Source: Deinococcus humi
GTDB lineage: Bacteria > Deinococcota > Deinococci > Deinococcales > Deinococcaceae
Assembly: GCF_014201875.1 (NCBI RefSeq)
Contig: NZ_JACHFL010000005.1
Span: 310,001 to 374,000 of the forward strand
DNA length: 64,000 nucleotides
Direction: 5' to 3'
Numbering within the stretch: the stretch's first letter is position 1; each line of letters starts with the position of its first letter. Shown here one piece after another: positions 1 through 9,854 of this stretch. The position numbers and the translations under genes are program-made. The notes under the pieces were generated by a model. It saw only the letters and a program-made list of their open reading frames with translations, was not told the origin of the DNA and did not search any database.

Positions 1-850
1 TCAGGCCTTCAATGGTGTGGCCCTGGACGATGGGCTCCAGCTCGTCGACCACGCGGCAGATCAGGTGGTTCTTGACCTCCTGTGGCAGCCGCTCGTAGTA
101 GCCACGGGTGAACTGCAGGTCATGGAATTCGTCATGTCCGGCACCGGGCGCGTCGACCCCCAACACCAGCACCGGGCGCGGCTTGTTGCTGACGTTGGCA
201 GTACCGCGGTGAATAGTCAGCGCGCTGCGCACCGAGATGTCGCCCATTTTTGGCAACTTGCGCTGGGCCAGGGCGTGATACCGGGGGAACAGCGAGACTG
301 GGGGAAACATGCCGTGGTCGTATTCGCTGGGATCGTCCCACTGGGTGCCGGGGGCAATCTCGAACGGCCCCATGTCTGCCTCGACATCAACTGTGGTCAG
401 GTTGAAAGCCAGGGAATTGAGGCGGCGGTCCACCAGCGTCTCGTCGCCAGCCCGGAAATCACGGTGCCACGGCTGATCCTTGGCTCCAGGGTTGGGCACA
501 TCAAAACCGATCTCGACGATCTTGTAGTTCGGACCAAGCACGCTGGCACACACCGTCTGCACCCAGGGGTGCGTCACGAGGTCATAAAAACCGCTGATGT
601 CCTCGGGGTGAATCTCGACGTAGTGACGGTTGGTGCCGCGCCCGACAGCGCCACCGGGCCGGGCCAGGGCCTGCTGGTACAGCACGGCAAGTTCCTCACC
701 GAGCCGGGCGGCCCACTCGCGGGGGAAGGCTCCTTTGAGCCCGATGATGCCGTCGCCGTACAGCGCCCCCATGATGGTGGGAACGTCGTATTCGGGGGCA
801 GCGTAGGGCGTGGCGTTGATCTGGGGGGGCGTGGGGTTATGCACGGTCAT
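1..850 (-). CDS. PhyH-family (phytanoyl-CoA dioxygenase-like) oxygenase, C-terminus cut by window edge
   Basis: Non-heme Fe(II)/2-oxoglutarate oxygenase of the PhyH family. The visible 283 residues contain the iron ligands H129-x-D131 (in QPWHRD) and a distal His214 in IHRG, followed about ten residues later by an Arg (NKPRP) suited to binding the 2-oxoglutarate carboxylate. The start is ATG at 850 with AGGAGGA about 7 bases upstream. The reading frame is still open at base 1, so the C-terminus is missing. It starts 54 bases after the sugar ABC permease stop and is probably the last or near-last gene of that operon. PhyH proteins act on many small molecules besides fatty acyl-CoA, so the substrate cannot be named. 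The context suggests modification of whatever the transporter imports; that is inference. Confidence 0.85.
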   Translation of the reverse strand, partial: MTVHNPTPPQINATPYAAPEYDVPTIMGALYGDGIIGLKGAFPREWAARLGEELAVLYQQALARPGGAVGRGTNRHYVEIHPEDISGFYDLVTHPWVQTVCASVLGPNYKIVEIGFDVPNPGAKDQPWHRDFRAGDETLVDRRLNSLAFNLTTVDVEADMGPFEIAPGTQWDDPSEYDHGMFPPVSLFPRYHALAQRKLPKMGDISVRSALTIHRGTANVSNKPRPVLVLGVDAPGAGHDEFHDLQFTRGYYERLPQEVKNHLICRVVDELEPIVQGHTIEGL

Positions 851-904
851 GGGGTCCTCCTGAGGGACGAGGGAAACGTCAGGGGAGATTCGGGCCTCTT
901 TATG

Positions 905-1894
905 CTACCCCTGCCGGTTGCGCGTGAGCCTGTTTTGAAGAATCACCACAATCAGCAAAAAGGCGCCGCGAATCACGGACTGCCAGTACGCACTGAGGCT
1001 GATGGTGCCCCGGCCATTTTCAAAGTTAAGGATGTTGAAGATGATGCCCAGCAGCAGCACGCCGACCAGCGTGGACCCGACCGAGCCGCTGCCGCCGGTC
1101 AGCAGGGTGCCGCCCACCACCACGGCGGCAATCGCCGTCAGTTCCCAGCCCAGGCCTTCGGTCGGTTGTCCCGCCCCAAACTGCGATGCAAGGATCACGC
1201 CAGCCAGGCCGGCCAGCGCCCCAGACAGCACATACACCCACACCAGCGTCCGCCGGACCGGCAACCCCATCAGCTGTGAGGCTTCCTCGTTGCCCCCGAT
1301 CGCCAGCACATGGCGCCCGAAACGGGTCAGGCGCAAGACCACCATGCCTAGCGCAAAGGCCACAAACAGCACGATGGCAGTGAACGGAAGCCCGCCGAGA
1401 GTGCCCTGCCCAAAGGCGGTGAAGCCGTGGTCAAAATCGGCCGAGACCGACTCGTTGTTGGCCAGCATCAGGGCCAGACCGCGTGCGGCGAGCAACATCG
1501 CCAGGGTGGCAATGAACGGCAGAATGTTGAGGTAAGCGATGACCAGACCGTTGATCAGGCCCAGCAGTGTGGCGGCCGCGACGGCCCCCAGCAGGGCCGG
1601 CCACAGGCCGTAGGGACTGAGCAGCGCCGCCACCACACTGGCGAACGCGGCGACGCTGCCCACGCTGAGGTCGATGCCGCCCGTCATGATCACAAAGGTC
1701 ATGCCCAGCGCGATCAGTCCGAACATGGAGTTGTAGCCCAGTACGGTAAAGACGTTGTAAGACGTCAGAAAGCCCTCGTAGCGCAGGGCGCCGAATAGGA
1801 TCAGCAGCGCAAGGGCGACGAGAACGCCGTACTGCTGGAGCAACTGGACGGTGCGAAAGTAGGGGGTCACGCGGGCGGTGGGGGTGGTGGTCAC
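905..1894 (-). CDS. yjfF: sugar ABC transporter permease, YjfF/RbsC type
   Basis: Inner-membrane permease (329 aa) of a CUT2-class sugar importer. It has about ten hydrophobic segments and the family signature GMTFVIMTGGIDLSVGS, plus the cytoplasmic loop TRFGRHVLAIGGNEEAS that contacts the ATPase. Matching recalled E. coli sequences, it fits YjfF better than YtfT, and the neighbouring permease fits YtfT. The pair therefore looks like a heterodimeric galactofuranose-type channel. The start is GTG at 1894 with AGGAGA upstream. It lies 61 bases after the first permease in the operon. The real sugar may differ from galactofuranose. Confidence 0.88.
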   Translation of the reverse strand: MTTTPTARVTPYFRTVQLLQQYGVLVALALLILFGALRYEGFLTSYNVFTVLGYNSMFGLIALGMTFVIMTGGIDLSVGSVAAFASVVAALLSPYGLWPALLGAVAAATLLGLINGLVIAYLNILPFIATLAMLLAARGLALMLANNESVSADFDHGFTAFGQGTLGGLPFTAIVLFVAFALGMVVLRLTRFGRHVLAIGGNEEASQLMGLPVRRTLVWVYVLSGALAGLAGVILASQFGAGQPTEGLGWELTAIAAVVVGGTLLTGGSGSVGSTLVGVLLLGIIFNILNFENGRGTISLSAYWQSVIRGAFLLIVVILQNRLTRNRQG

Positions 1895-1955
1895 AGGTCA
1901 GGGGTCTCCTTGCACAGGACGGGGCTGGACTGGCCCGGCGTCGGCGGATTCGGGG

Positions 1956-2948
1956 TCAGCGGCGCTGACGCTGGATGTACACGGCGACCAGGATGATCAC
2001 GGCCTTGACCACCAGCGCCACCGCCTCCGGCACCCCCCGCGCCAGGAGGGTGTAACGGATCAGCTGGATGATCAGCGCGCCCAGCAGCGTACCGACGATG
2101 GTCGCGCGGCCACCGGTCAGGGCGGTGCCGCCCACTGCCGCCGCTGCGATGGCGTCCAGCTCCATGTTCAGGCCAACCTGATTGGCGTCCGAGGAAGCGT
2201 TGATGGCGATGACGATCAGGCCCGCTACGCCGGCAAGCAGCCCGGAAAGGCCATATACCGCCAGCTTCACCCGGCCCACCGGAACACCGGCCAGCCGCGC
2301 GGCGGCCTCGTTTCCACCCACAGCCAGCACCTGCCGGCCGAACACGGTTCGGCGCATGATCCAGGCGAACAGGGCAACCACCAGGACCATCAGAATGACC
2401 TGGAAGGGAATGCCCAGCGGCCGGCCCAAGCCGATGTACTGAAACGCGGGCTCGCTGAAGGTCTGCAACTGCCCATTGGTGACAACCTGCGCGATGCCGC
2501 GCCCGGCGATAAACAGGACCAGGGTCGCGATAAAGGGCTGCAGGTTGAAGCGGGTCACGAGCATGCCATTGAACAGCCCGAACGCTCCAGCGGCCAGCAC
2601 TGGCAGCACAAAGGCCAGCGTCAGCCCCAGCCCCGGGCTTCCCAGTGGGGGATGCAGAAAGAGCATGGGCGCCAGAGCCCCACTGATGGCCATAAGGGCG
2701 CCCACCGACAGGTCAATGCCGCCGGTGGCCATCACCAGGGTCATGCCCACCGCAACGATGACGATGGTGGCCACCTGCGTGAGATTGACGTTCAGCGTCT
2801 GGGCACTGAGAAAGTTGGGCGTAAACAGCGCGTTGAACAGAAACAGGGCCGCCAGGGCCAGCAGCGGCCCCAGCAGTGCGGAGCTCTGCCGCCTGGGTCT
2901 GCGACTGCGGGCCATCACCGGGGGGGTGAGGGTCTCGGGCCCGCTCAT
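1956..2948 (-). CDS. ytfT: sugar ABC transporter permease, YtfT type
   Basis: Second membrane subunit (330 aa) of the CUT2-class importer. Visible signatures are GMTLVMATGGIDLSVGA, the segment FIATLVLFIAGRGIAQVV that closely resembles the same stretch of E. coli YtfT, and the coupling loop RRTVFGRQVLAVGGNEAAA. Its ATG overlaps the ATPase stop codon in an ATGA arrangement, which implies translational coupling and stoichiometric production. The N-terminal 25 residues are basic and Ser/Arg-rich, so the start could lie slightly downstream, but the ATGA overlap favours this one. Confidence 0.88.
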   Translation of the reverse strand: MSGPETLTPPVMARSRRPRRQSSALLGPLLALAALFLFNALFTPNFLSAQTLNVNLTQVATIVIVAVGMTLVMATGGIDLSVGALMAISGALAPMLFLHPPLGSPGLGLTLAFVLPVLAAGAFGLFNGMLVTRFNLQPFIATLVLFIAGRGIAQVVTNGQLQTFSEPAFQYIGLGRPLGIPFQVILMVLVVALFAWIMRRTVFGRQVLAVGGNEAAARLAGVPVGRVKLAVYGLSGLLAGVAGLIVIAINASSDANQVGLNMELDAIAAAAVGGTALTGGRATIVGTLLGALIIQLIRYTLLARGVPEAVALVVKAVIILVAVYIQRQRR

Positions 2949-4498
2949 GCCGGCGCTCCAGGCAGGGCGGCGCTGGGCCCACCAGGAGCGCCGTGGGCCA
3001 TGGCGTCCATGATGGCGTCCTGGCTCAGCGCCTCGCGGGGCAGTTCGCGGATGCTGCGCCCATCGCGCATTACCACCACCAGGTCCGCCCCTTCGGCCAG
3101 TTCCTCCAGCTCACTGCTGATCATCAGGACCCCCAGGCCTTCGCGGGCCAGTTCGCTCAGCAGGGCCTGAATTTCGCCTTTGGCCCCCACATCGATGCCC
3201 CGGGTGGGCTCATCCAGAATCAGCAGTTTGGGGTTCATGCACAGCCAGCGCGCCAGCAGCACCTTCTGCTGGTTGCCCCCGGACAGTTCACGAATTTTCT
3301 GGTCCGGGCCGGCTGTCTTGATGCCCAGACGCGCGATGAACCGGTCCACAATCTCGGCCTGACGTCGCGAATCCACGATGCCGCCCCTCGACAGAGCGGG
3401 CAGCAGGGCCAGCGTCAGGTTCTCGCGCACCGAAAGGTCGGGAATGATGCCCTCGATCTTGCGATCTTCCGAACAGAAACCCAACCCGGCCCGGATGGCG
3501 TCGCGCGGCGAGCCGAACTTCACGGGCTGCTGCTCCATGTGGACCTCGCCGCCCAGCAGCGGATCGGCCCCGAAGACCGCCCGCGCCGCCTCCGTCCGCC
3601 CTGAGCCCAGCAGGCCGGCGAGGCCGACGATCTCTCCGGCCCGCACCTGAAAGTCGGCCTCCTGAAGCACCGTGCCGGTGTGCAGTCCCCGCGCTTCCAG
3701 CAGTGTTTCGCCCGAGGTCGCGCGGCCCCGCACAAAGGCGGTTTCGCCCTCCTGACGCAGCTCGCTGGTGTCCTTGCCCAGCATCCTGGCCACCAGTTGC
3801 AGCTTGCTGACCTCGGCCATGGGCTGCTCGGCCACCGTCCGGCCGTCACGCATGATCGTGACGCGGTCACATACTGCGTACAGTTCGTCCAGCCGGTGCG
3901 AGACAAACACCACCGAGACGCCTTGCGCCTTGAGCTGCCGGATGACTCCGAACAGCGTTTCGACCTCACGGTCATCCAGGGAGGAGGTCGGCTCGTCCAT
4001 GATGACCAGCTGGCTTTTGAACGACACGGCGCGGGCGATCGCGACCATCTGCTGCACGGCGACGCTGTGGGACATCAGCGGGCTGGTCACGTCCACGCGG
4101 ACCTTGAACCGGGCCAAAACTTCCTGCGCCTGCGCGTTCATGCGGCGCCAGTCGAGAAAAGGACCCCAGCCAAGTTCGCGCCCCAGAAAGATGTTCTCGG
4201 TGACGCTGCGATAGCCCACCAGATTGACTTCCTGATAGATGGTGCTGATGCCGCCAGCCTGAGCCGCCTGCGGAGAGGCGAACGCCACCTCCTTTCCCCT
4301 GAACATGACGCTGCCCGCGTCGCGGCGGTAGGCCCCGGTGAGAAGTTTGATCAGGGTGGATTTTCCAGCGCCGTTCTGGCCGATCAGGGCGTGGACCTCG
4401 CCGGGCTCAACGCTCAGGCGGGCGTCCTGCAAGGCAGGGACGCCCGAGAAACTTTTCTGAATGCCCTGCATCAGCAGCAGGGGTTGACGGTGTTCCAC
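2945..4498 (-). CDS. ytfR: sugar ABC transporter ATPase with two ATP-binding cassettes, YtfR type
   Basis: Cytoplasmic ATPase of 517 aa with two tandem cassettes, the layout of RbsA/MglA/YtfR. The first Walker A is GQNGAGKST at residues 40-48, with Walker B VIMDEPTSSLD. The second cassette has the degenerate P-loop AGLLGSGRTE typical of this class, an intact signature LSGGNQQKV, and ILDEPTRGIDVG. Length matches the family (about 500 aa). The start is GTG at 4498 with GAGGTGG eight bases upstream. The stop overlaps the next permease start. It powers both permeases; binding-protein specificity decides the substrate. Confidence 0.93.
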   Translation of the reverse strand: MEHRQPLLLMQGIQKSFSGVPALQDARLSVEPGEVHALIGQNGAGKSTLIKLLTGAYRRDAGSVMFRGKEVAFASPQAAQAGGISTIYQEVNLVGYRSVTENIFLGRELGWGPFLDWRRMNAQAQEVLARFKVRVDVTSPLMSHSVAVQQMVAIARAVSFKSQLVIMDEPTSSLDDREVETLFGVIRQLKAQGVSVVFVSHRLDELYAVCDRVTIMRDGRTVAEQPMAEVSKLQLVARMLGKDTSELRQEGETAFVRGRATSGETLLEARGLHTGTVLQEADFQVRAGEIVGLAGLLGSGRTEAARAVFGADPLLGGEVHMEQQPVKFGSPRDAIRAGLGFCSEDRKIEGIIPDLSVRENLTLALLPALSRGGIVDSRRQAEIVDRFIARLGIKTAGPDQKIRELSGGNQQKVLLARWLCMNPKLLILDEPTRGIDVGAKGEIQALLSELAREGLGVLMISSELEELAEGADLVVVMRDGRSIRELPREALSQDAIMDAMAHGAPGGPSAALPGAPA

Positions 4499-4581
4499 GT
4501 GCAGCCACCTCGGCGTGGGGTGAAAGCCAGGGCCGGGGAGGGCTCTTGCTGAGCGAGGCCCAAGCCCCCTCCCCGGCGGCG

Positions 4582-5559
4582 TCAGTACGCGCTGTCGAGC
4601 AGCGATTTGGCGTTCGCGCTGGTGAACTCGCGGTCCGGGTTGATGATCTTGGCGGGGATGGTCTTGCCCGCCGCGTAGTCCTTGAGAGTCTCAAAGGCTT
4701 TGGGCCCGAACTTGGGATTGCACTCCACGACGTAGTTCACCTTGCCGTCGACCAGCAGCTTCACAATCTCGCGGCCGCCGTCAATGGAGAGCACCATGAC
4801 GTCCTTGCCGGGTTTCTTGCCGGCTGCCTCCAGCGCAGCGATGGCGCCAATGGCCATTTCGTCGTTGTGGGCATAGACCACGTTGACTGTGGGGTTGGCC
4901 TGCAGCAGGGTTTCCATTACCTGCCGGCCCTTGTCCCGGGCAAAGTCACCGGTCTGCGATGCCAGGATCCGCATGTCCGCCTTGCCCTTGATGGCGTCCT
5001 CGAAGCCTTTGCGGCGGTCATTGGCCGGCGAGGAGCCGGTGGTGCCCAGCAGCTGGATAATGCGCGCCTCGCCCTTCTTGTTCTTGGCCAGCCAGTTGCC
5101 GACGCGCCGGCCTTCCTCGATGAAATCGCTGCCGATAAACGTCACGTAGTCACTGCCGGCCTTGGCCAGCTTCTGGTCCACGTTACGGTCCAACAGAATG
5201 ACCGGAATGCCGGCCGCGCGTGCTTTCTTGACCGCGGCGGCCAGGGGCTTTTCCTCACGCGGCGCCAGGAAGATGGCGTCGACGCGCTGGGCGATCATGC
5301 TGTCGACATCGGACACCTGTTTGGCCGCCGAACCAGCTGCGTCGGTATACACCAGCTGATGCCCCAAGCGCTTTGCCTCATCCTGCATGCTCTTGGTCTG
5401 CGCAATGCGCCAGGGGTTGTTGCTCTCGGTCTGGGCAAAGCCCACCTTGTAGACCGTCTTCTGGGCCAGTTTCGGCAGGCTCTGGGCCACGGCGAACACC
5501 GTGACGCCCGTCAAGGCGAGGGCCAGGGTCAACGTGATTGCAGGACGGCTTCTGTTCAT
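4582..5559 (-). CDS. ytfQ: periplasmic sugar-binding protein, YtfQ type
   Basis: First gene of the transporter operon: 325 aa with an N-terminal Sec signal (basic MNRSR, then a hydrophobic stretch ending near AVAQS). It is a periplasmic binding protein of the LacI-like fold. Conserved stretches such as IAQRVDAIFLAPREEK, PVILLDRNVD, GTTGSSPANDRRKGF and VVYAHNDEMAIGAIAALE line up with E. coli YtfQ, the galactofuranose-binding protein. The start is ATG at 5559 with AGGAGA at ideal distance; an upstream in-frame extension to 5763 lacks these signals. The gap to the ATPase is 83 bases. The true ligand could be another furanose or pyranose sugar. Confidence 0.92.
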   Translation of the reverse strand: MNRSRPAITLTLALALTGVTVFAVAQSLPKLAQKTVYKVGFAQTESNNPWRIAQTKSMQDEAKRLGHQLVYTDAAGSAAKQVSDVDSMIAQRVDAIFLAPREEKPLAAAVKKARAAGIPVILLDRNVDQKLAKAGSDYVTFIGSDFIEEGRRVGNWLAKNKKGEARIIQLLGTTGSSPANDRRKGFEDAIKGKADMRILASQTGDFARDKGRQVMETLLQANPTVNVVYAHNDEMAIGAIAALEAAGKKPGKDVMVLSIDGGREIVKLLVDGKVNYVVECNPKFGPKAFETLKDYAAGKTIPAKIINPDREFTSANAKSLLDSAY

Positions 5560-5674
5560 GACTTCTCCTTTAAACCTCGTCCGGGGACAAGCTTGGGAAA
5601 TGACGACCAACCGCAGCGCGGACTGTGCCTGCATGAGAAGAACATCAAGCAATTCTTTGGGATTTGTGTTTCGC

Positions 5675-5706
5675 ACATTAGGCGACTGGGCCCTGGGGCT
5701 TGTCAA
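5675..5706 (-). promoter_or_regulatory. possible promoter of the sugar transporter operon
   Basis: On the minus strand a perfect TTGACA (5701-5706) is followed by TAATGT (5675-5680). The 20-base spacer is longer than ideal, so either the -10 choice is wrong or an activator is needed. It sits about 115 bases upstream of the binding-protein start. Confidence 0.35.
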
Positions 5707-5740
5707 GAGTGTGGCAAGGCGCTGCATTTGTTGGTTAAAC

Positions 5741-5750
5741 AAGCATGCTT
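5741..5750. promoter_or_regulatory. palindrome AAGCATGCTT, possible operator
   Basis: A perfect 10-base palindrome in the divergent region between the sugar transporter (minus) and the GAF kinase (plus), 35 bases upstream of the candidate -35 box. Its size and symmetry would suit a LacI- or ROK-type regulator. No such regulator gene is in the neighbouring region, so this is only a candidate. Confidence 0.3.
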
Positions 5751-6055
5751 TTGGCACGGTCAACTTCTCAAAGCGCTGCAGGCAGCTGGGATCTGGCGAT
5801 GGGCAGAAACGGGGGTGCCCTGTGCAGGCTGAACAACCCGTACAGACGTGGCTGTGCAGGGAAACAGATGGGTCAAGGTTCTACGATGCCCGTGAACTGG
5901 ATGGCCGTTCTGGCTGGACTTTGCGCCAGTCCGAGGAAACGAACGAAATGGGTCGATGCCTCTCTGGGCTGACCATTTCTGCTTCCTGCCATGCCCTACA
6001 CTGAGAGTCTCTTGCCGGACTCTGACTGTTCTTACCCTCCCAGCCGCGCTGGCCT

Positions 6056-9000
6056 ATGACCTCTTCCGATGACCGACTTCCCGCAGCTCTGGAACGGCTG
6101 CTGGGTGTCAGCGACGACGCGGTGTTTGCGTTGGATGCGCAGGGCCTCTTTAATTTTGCCAACGACAGTGCCGGTGCCATGGTTGGTCTTCAGGGTGCTG
6201 CCCTGCTGGGCCGGTCTCTGGAAAAAGATTTTGGGTACGCCTTCAGCTCCCGCTGGCTGACCGAGAGCTGCCGGGCTCTTGCCGAAGACTGTCCGGTGGA
6301 GTACGACGCCTTCAATCCTTCGCTCGGAGGGTGGGTCCGCGTTCGGGTCGTGCCGGGCAATGGAGGGCTGGCGGTGCAGATCCGGGACATCAGCGCGCAG
6401 CGGCGGGCGGTGGCCCTTCAGGGGGTCACGGCAGCGCTGGCGCAGGCCGACACGCCCGATCAGGTCACCGAGGTCATGCTTCAGCATGTCGTGTCGGCGG
6501 CCGGGGCGTATATGTGTGTCCTGGTCAGACCCTCCGCGGATCAGGCGCACCTGGAACTGCACGGTGAGGTGGGCTACTCGGCCGAATTGCGCGAGCGTTT
6601 TGCCCGGTTCCCCCTCGATCTGGGGATTCCGCCCTGTGACGCAGCGCGCACCGGACAGCCCGTCTATGTGGCCGGCGCGGTGTTTGACCGCCAGTATCCG
6701 GGGGCGGTGGCCGTGCGTGCGGAGCAGACCCGCAGCCTGGCTTCCCTACCCCTGACGGTCGATGGCCAGCTGTGGGGAGTTCTGGCGCTGAGTTTTACTG
6801 AGGTGCGGCGCTTCCACGCCGAGGAGCGGGAGTTCCTTCAGGCCATGGTGCAGCAGTGCGCCCAGGCGCTGAGCCGGACGAGCGCAGAAGTCCGGTTGCA
6901 GGAACAGGCCGACACCCTGGGGCTCCTGAACCGGGTGGTGCAGACCGTTTCGGCCGAACTGGACCTGAGCCGCATGGTTCAGGGCGTGACCGACGCCGGC
7001 GTGGAACTCACCGGTGCGCAGTTCGGAGCCTTTTTCTACAACGTCGTCAATGCGCAGCAGGAAAGCTACACGCTCTACACCATCTCCGGCGTTCCGCGCG
7101 AGGCCTTCTCCTCGTTTCCCATGCCGCGCAACACCCAGGTGTTCAGCCCGACCTTCAACGCCGAGGGGGTGGTGCGCGCTCACGACATCACTCAGGACCC
7201 ACGGTACGGGCACAACGACCCCCACAGGGGCATGCCGGCAGGCCATCTGCCCGTGAGAAGTTATCTGGCGGTGCCCGTCGTGTCGCGTTCCGGCGAGGTG
7301 CTCGGCGGGCTGTTCTTCGGGCATCCTGAACCAGGGGTCTTTACGGAACGCGCCGAGCAGCTCATCGTCGGGCTGGCGGCGCAGGCTGCGGTGGCCATGG
7401 ACAATGCCCGGCTGTACCAGCAGCTGCAGGACAGCCACGCGCTGCTGGAGCGTCGGGTAGAGGAGCGCACCCGCGAACTGGGAGAGCAGGCTGCGGCCCA
7501 TGAGGCGTTTGTCCGTTTCACAGAGGCGGCAGGCACGAGCACGGACGTGCACACCCTGGCCCGGGAGGCCCTGCTGGTCTTCCGCAGCTTCTTTGCGGAG
7601 TGCAGCGCGGCCTATTACGAGCGGGACGGCGACATCTGGCGGGCGCAGGTCTGGACGGAAGACATTGCTCCGGCAGTGGTGCAGAGCATCACGGCTGGAA
7701 TTTCAGCCGACGCGCCGACCTTCAGCGACGCGGTGCGGACCCAGGCGCCGGTGTTTGTCGATGCCTGGAATCCGGAGCGTGAACAGGTGGCGGCCACCGA
7801 CGAGTACGGCACCGTCGCACTTTTTCCCATGCTGGTGGGTGACCAGATCGCTGGCCTGATGGCCGTGGGCCTTAAGGGAACGCAGCAGTGGTCAGAGCAC
7901 GGCAAGGCCATCATCCGTTCGATCGGGCGCAGCCTCAATCTGTCTCTGGAACGCGCCTACGTGTCCTTGCAGCTCAGCGAGCAGCGTGACGCTCTTCAGG
8001 CCCGGACCCAGGCGCTGGAAGCCTTTGAAGGCCTCACCCGCAACCTCACCCTGGAAGCTGACCCGTACACCCTGATTGTCCGGGCACAGGAAATCGTGCT
8101 GTCCCTGCTGCCGGAAGGGTACTCGCTGTACTGGGAGCGGGAGGGCAACAGCTGGCAGGTCAAAACCCAGATCGGCGACCTGCGCAACGATGAATTACAA
8201 CGACAGGTGGACGGCGGACTGCCCTATGAGTCCACCCGCACGGTGCGTATTCCCTTTGAGACCGGCGAGCCGCTCTATCAGGATGAGTACGACAAGGGCC
8301 ATGACAACCTGGAGCGCACTGTGGGCCATATCAGTGCCACAGCTTCGTTGCCCGTGACGGTGGGCGGGAAGGTGCAGGGCGTGATCGTCGTGGGGCTGTT
8401 CGGCACCCGGCCCTGGACCGCCACGGACCGCGCCCTGCTGGCCACCGTGATGCGCAGCGTGGGCCTGACGCTGGAAGGTGCCGAAAAAGCCCGGGCCCTG
8501 CAGGAGCGTACCCGCGAGTTGGAGCGCAGCAATGCCGAGCTGGAACGCTTTGCCTATGTGGCCAGCCATGACCTGCAGGAGCCGCTGCGGACCATTGCCA
8601 GCTTTGCCGAGCTGATCAATCGCCGTTACGGAGACAGCCTGGACGACAAGGGTCGCCGGTACCTGGAATTCGTGACGCTGGGCGCCCAGCGGATGAAAGT
8701 CCTGATCGACGACCTGCTGGTGTTCTCGCGCCTGAACGTGATCCGGGAGGAACCGGCACGGCTGGCGCTGGGCCAGGCCCTCCAGGACGCGCTGGACAGC
8801 CTGCACGGCGCCCTAGAGGACAGCGGCGCGCAGGTGATCTGGGGCGAGCTTCCGGCGGTCCTGGGCGTGCGGTCGGAACTGGCACAGCTGTTCCAAAATC
8901 TGCTGGGCAACGCCATGAAGTTCTCTCGTCCTGGCCTCGCCCCGCAGGTGCGCATCACGGCCCAGCGGGAAGACGGGTGCTGGCATCTCCAGGTCAGTGA

Positions 9001-9208
9001 CAACGGCATCGGCTTCGAGCCGCAGTACGCCGAGCGGATCTTTCAGATCTTCCAGCGCCTGCACGGACGCGACGAGTACCAGGGCACCGGGATGGGCCTG
9101 GCCATCGTGCAGAAGATTATGGAACATCATGGCGGGCGTGTCTGGGCCGAGGGGCAGCCGGGACAGGGCAGCACCTTTCATTTCACGCTCAGGGCCGCCG
9201 AGGAATAG
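6056..9208 (+). CDS. hybrid sensor: PAS plus four GAF-like domains, histidine kinase
   Basis: A soluble 1050-aa sensor kinase with no obvious membrane segment. Order: PAS (about residues 10-115), GAF-like domains at about 125-285, 290-455, 480-635 and 655-820, a coiled linker, a HisKA dimerisation helix with phospho-acceptor His838 in ASHDLQEP, and a HATPase domain with an N box near residue 950, Asp982 in DNGIG and GTGMGLAI. The conserved chromophore Cys of phytochromes was not recognised. No response regulator is adjacent, so the partner is unknown. The start ATG at 6056 lacks a clear Shine-Dalgarno sequence. It is a paralogue of the kinase at 61145-63436, sharing the [13 protein letters not shown] linker and the catalytic core. 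Such multi-GAF kinases are expanded in Deinococcus. Confidence 0.9.
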   Translation: MTSSDDRLPAALERLLGVSDDAVFALDAQGLFNFANDSAGAMVGLQGAALLGRSLEKDFGYAFSSRWLTESCRALAEDCPVEYDAFNPSLGGWVRVRVVPGNGGLAVQIRDISAQRRAVALQGVTAALAQADTPDQVTEVMLQHVVSAAGAYMCVLVRPSADQAHLELHGEVGYSAELRERFARFPLDLGIPPCDAARTGQPVYVAGAVFDRQYPGAVAVRAEQTRSLASLPLTVDGQLWGVLALSFTEVRRFHAEEREFLQAMVQQCAQALSRTSAEVRLQEQADTLGLLNRVVQTVSAELDLSRMVQGVTDAGVELTGAQFGAFFYNVVNAQQESYTLYTISGVPREAFSSFPMPRNTQVFSPTFNAEGVVRAHDITQDPRYGHNDPHRGMPAGHLPVRSYLAVPVVSRSGEVLGGLFFGHPEPGVFTERAEQLIVGLAAQAAVAMDNARLYQQLQDSHALLERRVEERTRELGEQAAAHEAFVRFTEAAGTSTDVHTLAREALLVFRSFFAECSAAYYERDGDIWRAQVWTEDIAPAVVQSITAGISADAPTFSDAVRTQAPVFVDAWNPEREQVAATDEYGTVALFPMLVGDQIAGLMAVGLKGTQQWSEHGKAIIRSIGRSLNLSLERAYVSLQLSEQRDALQARTQALEAFEGLTRNLTLEADPYTLIVRAQEIVLSLLPEGYSLYWEREGNSWQVKTQIGDLRNDELQRQVDGGLPYESTRTVRIPFETGEPLYQDEYDKGHDNLERTVGHISATASLPVTVGGKVQGVIVVGLFGTRPWTATDRALLATVMRSVGLTLEGAEKARALQERTRELERSNAELERFAYVASHDLQEPLRTIASFAELINRRYGDSLDDKGRRYLEFVTLGAQRMKVLIDDLLVFSRLNVIREEPARLALGQALQDALDSLHGALEDSGAQVIWGELPAVLGVRSELAQLFQNLLGNAMKFSRPGLAPQVRITAQREDGCWHLQVSDNGIGFEPQYAERIFQIFQRLHGRDEYQGTGMGLAIVQKIMEHHGGRVWAEGQPGQGSTFHFTLRAAEE

Positions 9209-9672
9209 GAAGAAGCGTCCTCTGAAGACGGCAGGCGTGGCCCAGAAGCCGCTTCAACCTCTGGGTGTATCAGGAGACTCTTGGACTTTGACCTCAGGTC
9301 CTGAACGACGGCGTGTCGTGAGCTTCCGGCGGGCTGATTTAGAATGTCTGGGGACGAAACGCTGAGACCGGAGGCCCACGGCTTCAGCGGTGAGACTTGA
9401 GGTTGCTGCACGAGCGCGTCCCTGAGGGCTCGGAGCCTGAGACTCAAGGACGGCCAAGGCATCTTCACTCAGCTCACTGCCTGGGCAGAGGTAGAAGCCG
9501 GGGTCTTCCCGGCCACGGCAGCGAGCGACGGGGCATCCCAGCAGAATAGACGCATAAAACCCGTCCAAGCCTTTGCAGGCATGAACCGCCAGGGCCTGAA
9601 AGCCGTGCCTCCCACCAAAGCGAAGGATGATGAGTAGGCCTTTCTCGAGACCTGTTCAAGGAAGGCCAGCTC
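9209..9672. other. 464 bases without a supported gene
   Basis: Convergent space between the kinase (plus) and the small membrane protein (minus). Open frames here have no start signals, no family resemblance and arginine/proline-rich shadow composition. I see no clear terminator. It may be eroded insertion-sequence debris, but nothing identifies it. Confidence 0.5.
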
Positions 9673-9837
9673 TTACTCCAGAACCATGCGTACGTCTTCG
9701 ACCCGCCGAAAGAGACCATAGGCCACAAGGCCTGCCAAGCCGAGCGCGAGGGCCATAGGGTACACACTGTCCAGCCGCACCTCCACCAGCGCCACGGCGA
9801 AGGCCAGGCCTGCCGTCAACGCAGTGAGCCACGTCAT
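9673..9837 (-). CDS. 54-aa membrane protein, downstream partner of the FAD oxidoreductase
   Basis: A short gene encoding MTWLTALTAGLAFAVAL at its N-terminus, a second hydrophobic stretch (MALALGLAGLVAYGLF), then a charged tail RRVEDVRMVLE. This predicts two membrane helices. The start at 9837 has AGGAG ten bases upstream and lies only 17 bases after the stop of the oxidoreductase gene, so the two are probably co-transcribed. Third-position G/C is high, as in real genes here. No family is recognised. Confidence 0.65.
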   Translation of the reverse strand: MTWLTALTAGLAFAVALVEVRLDSVYPMALALGLAGLVAYGLFRRVEDVRMVLE

Positions 9838-9854
9838 GACAGCCCAGCTCCTGT

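Noticed and set aside
1878..3170. 430-aa plus-strand open frame
   Set aside because: Antisense to permease and ATPase genes, with Gln/His-rich shadow composition.
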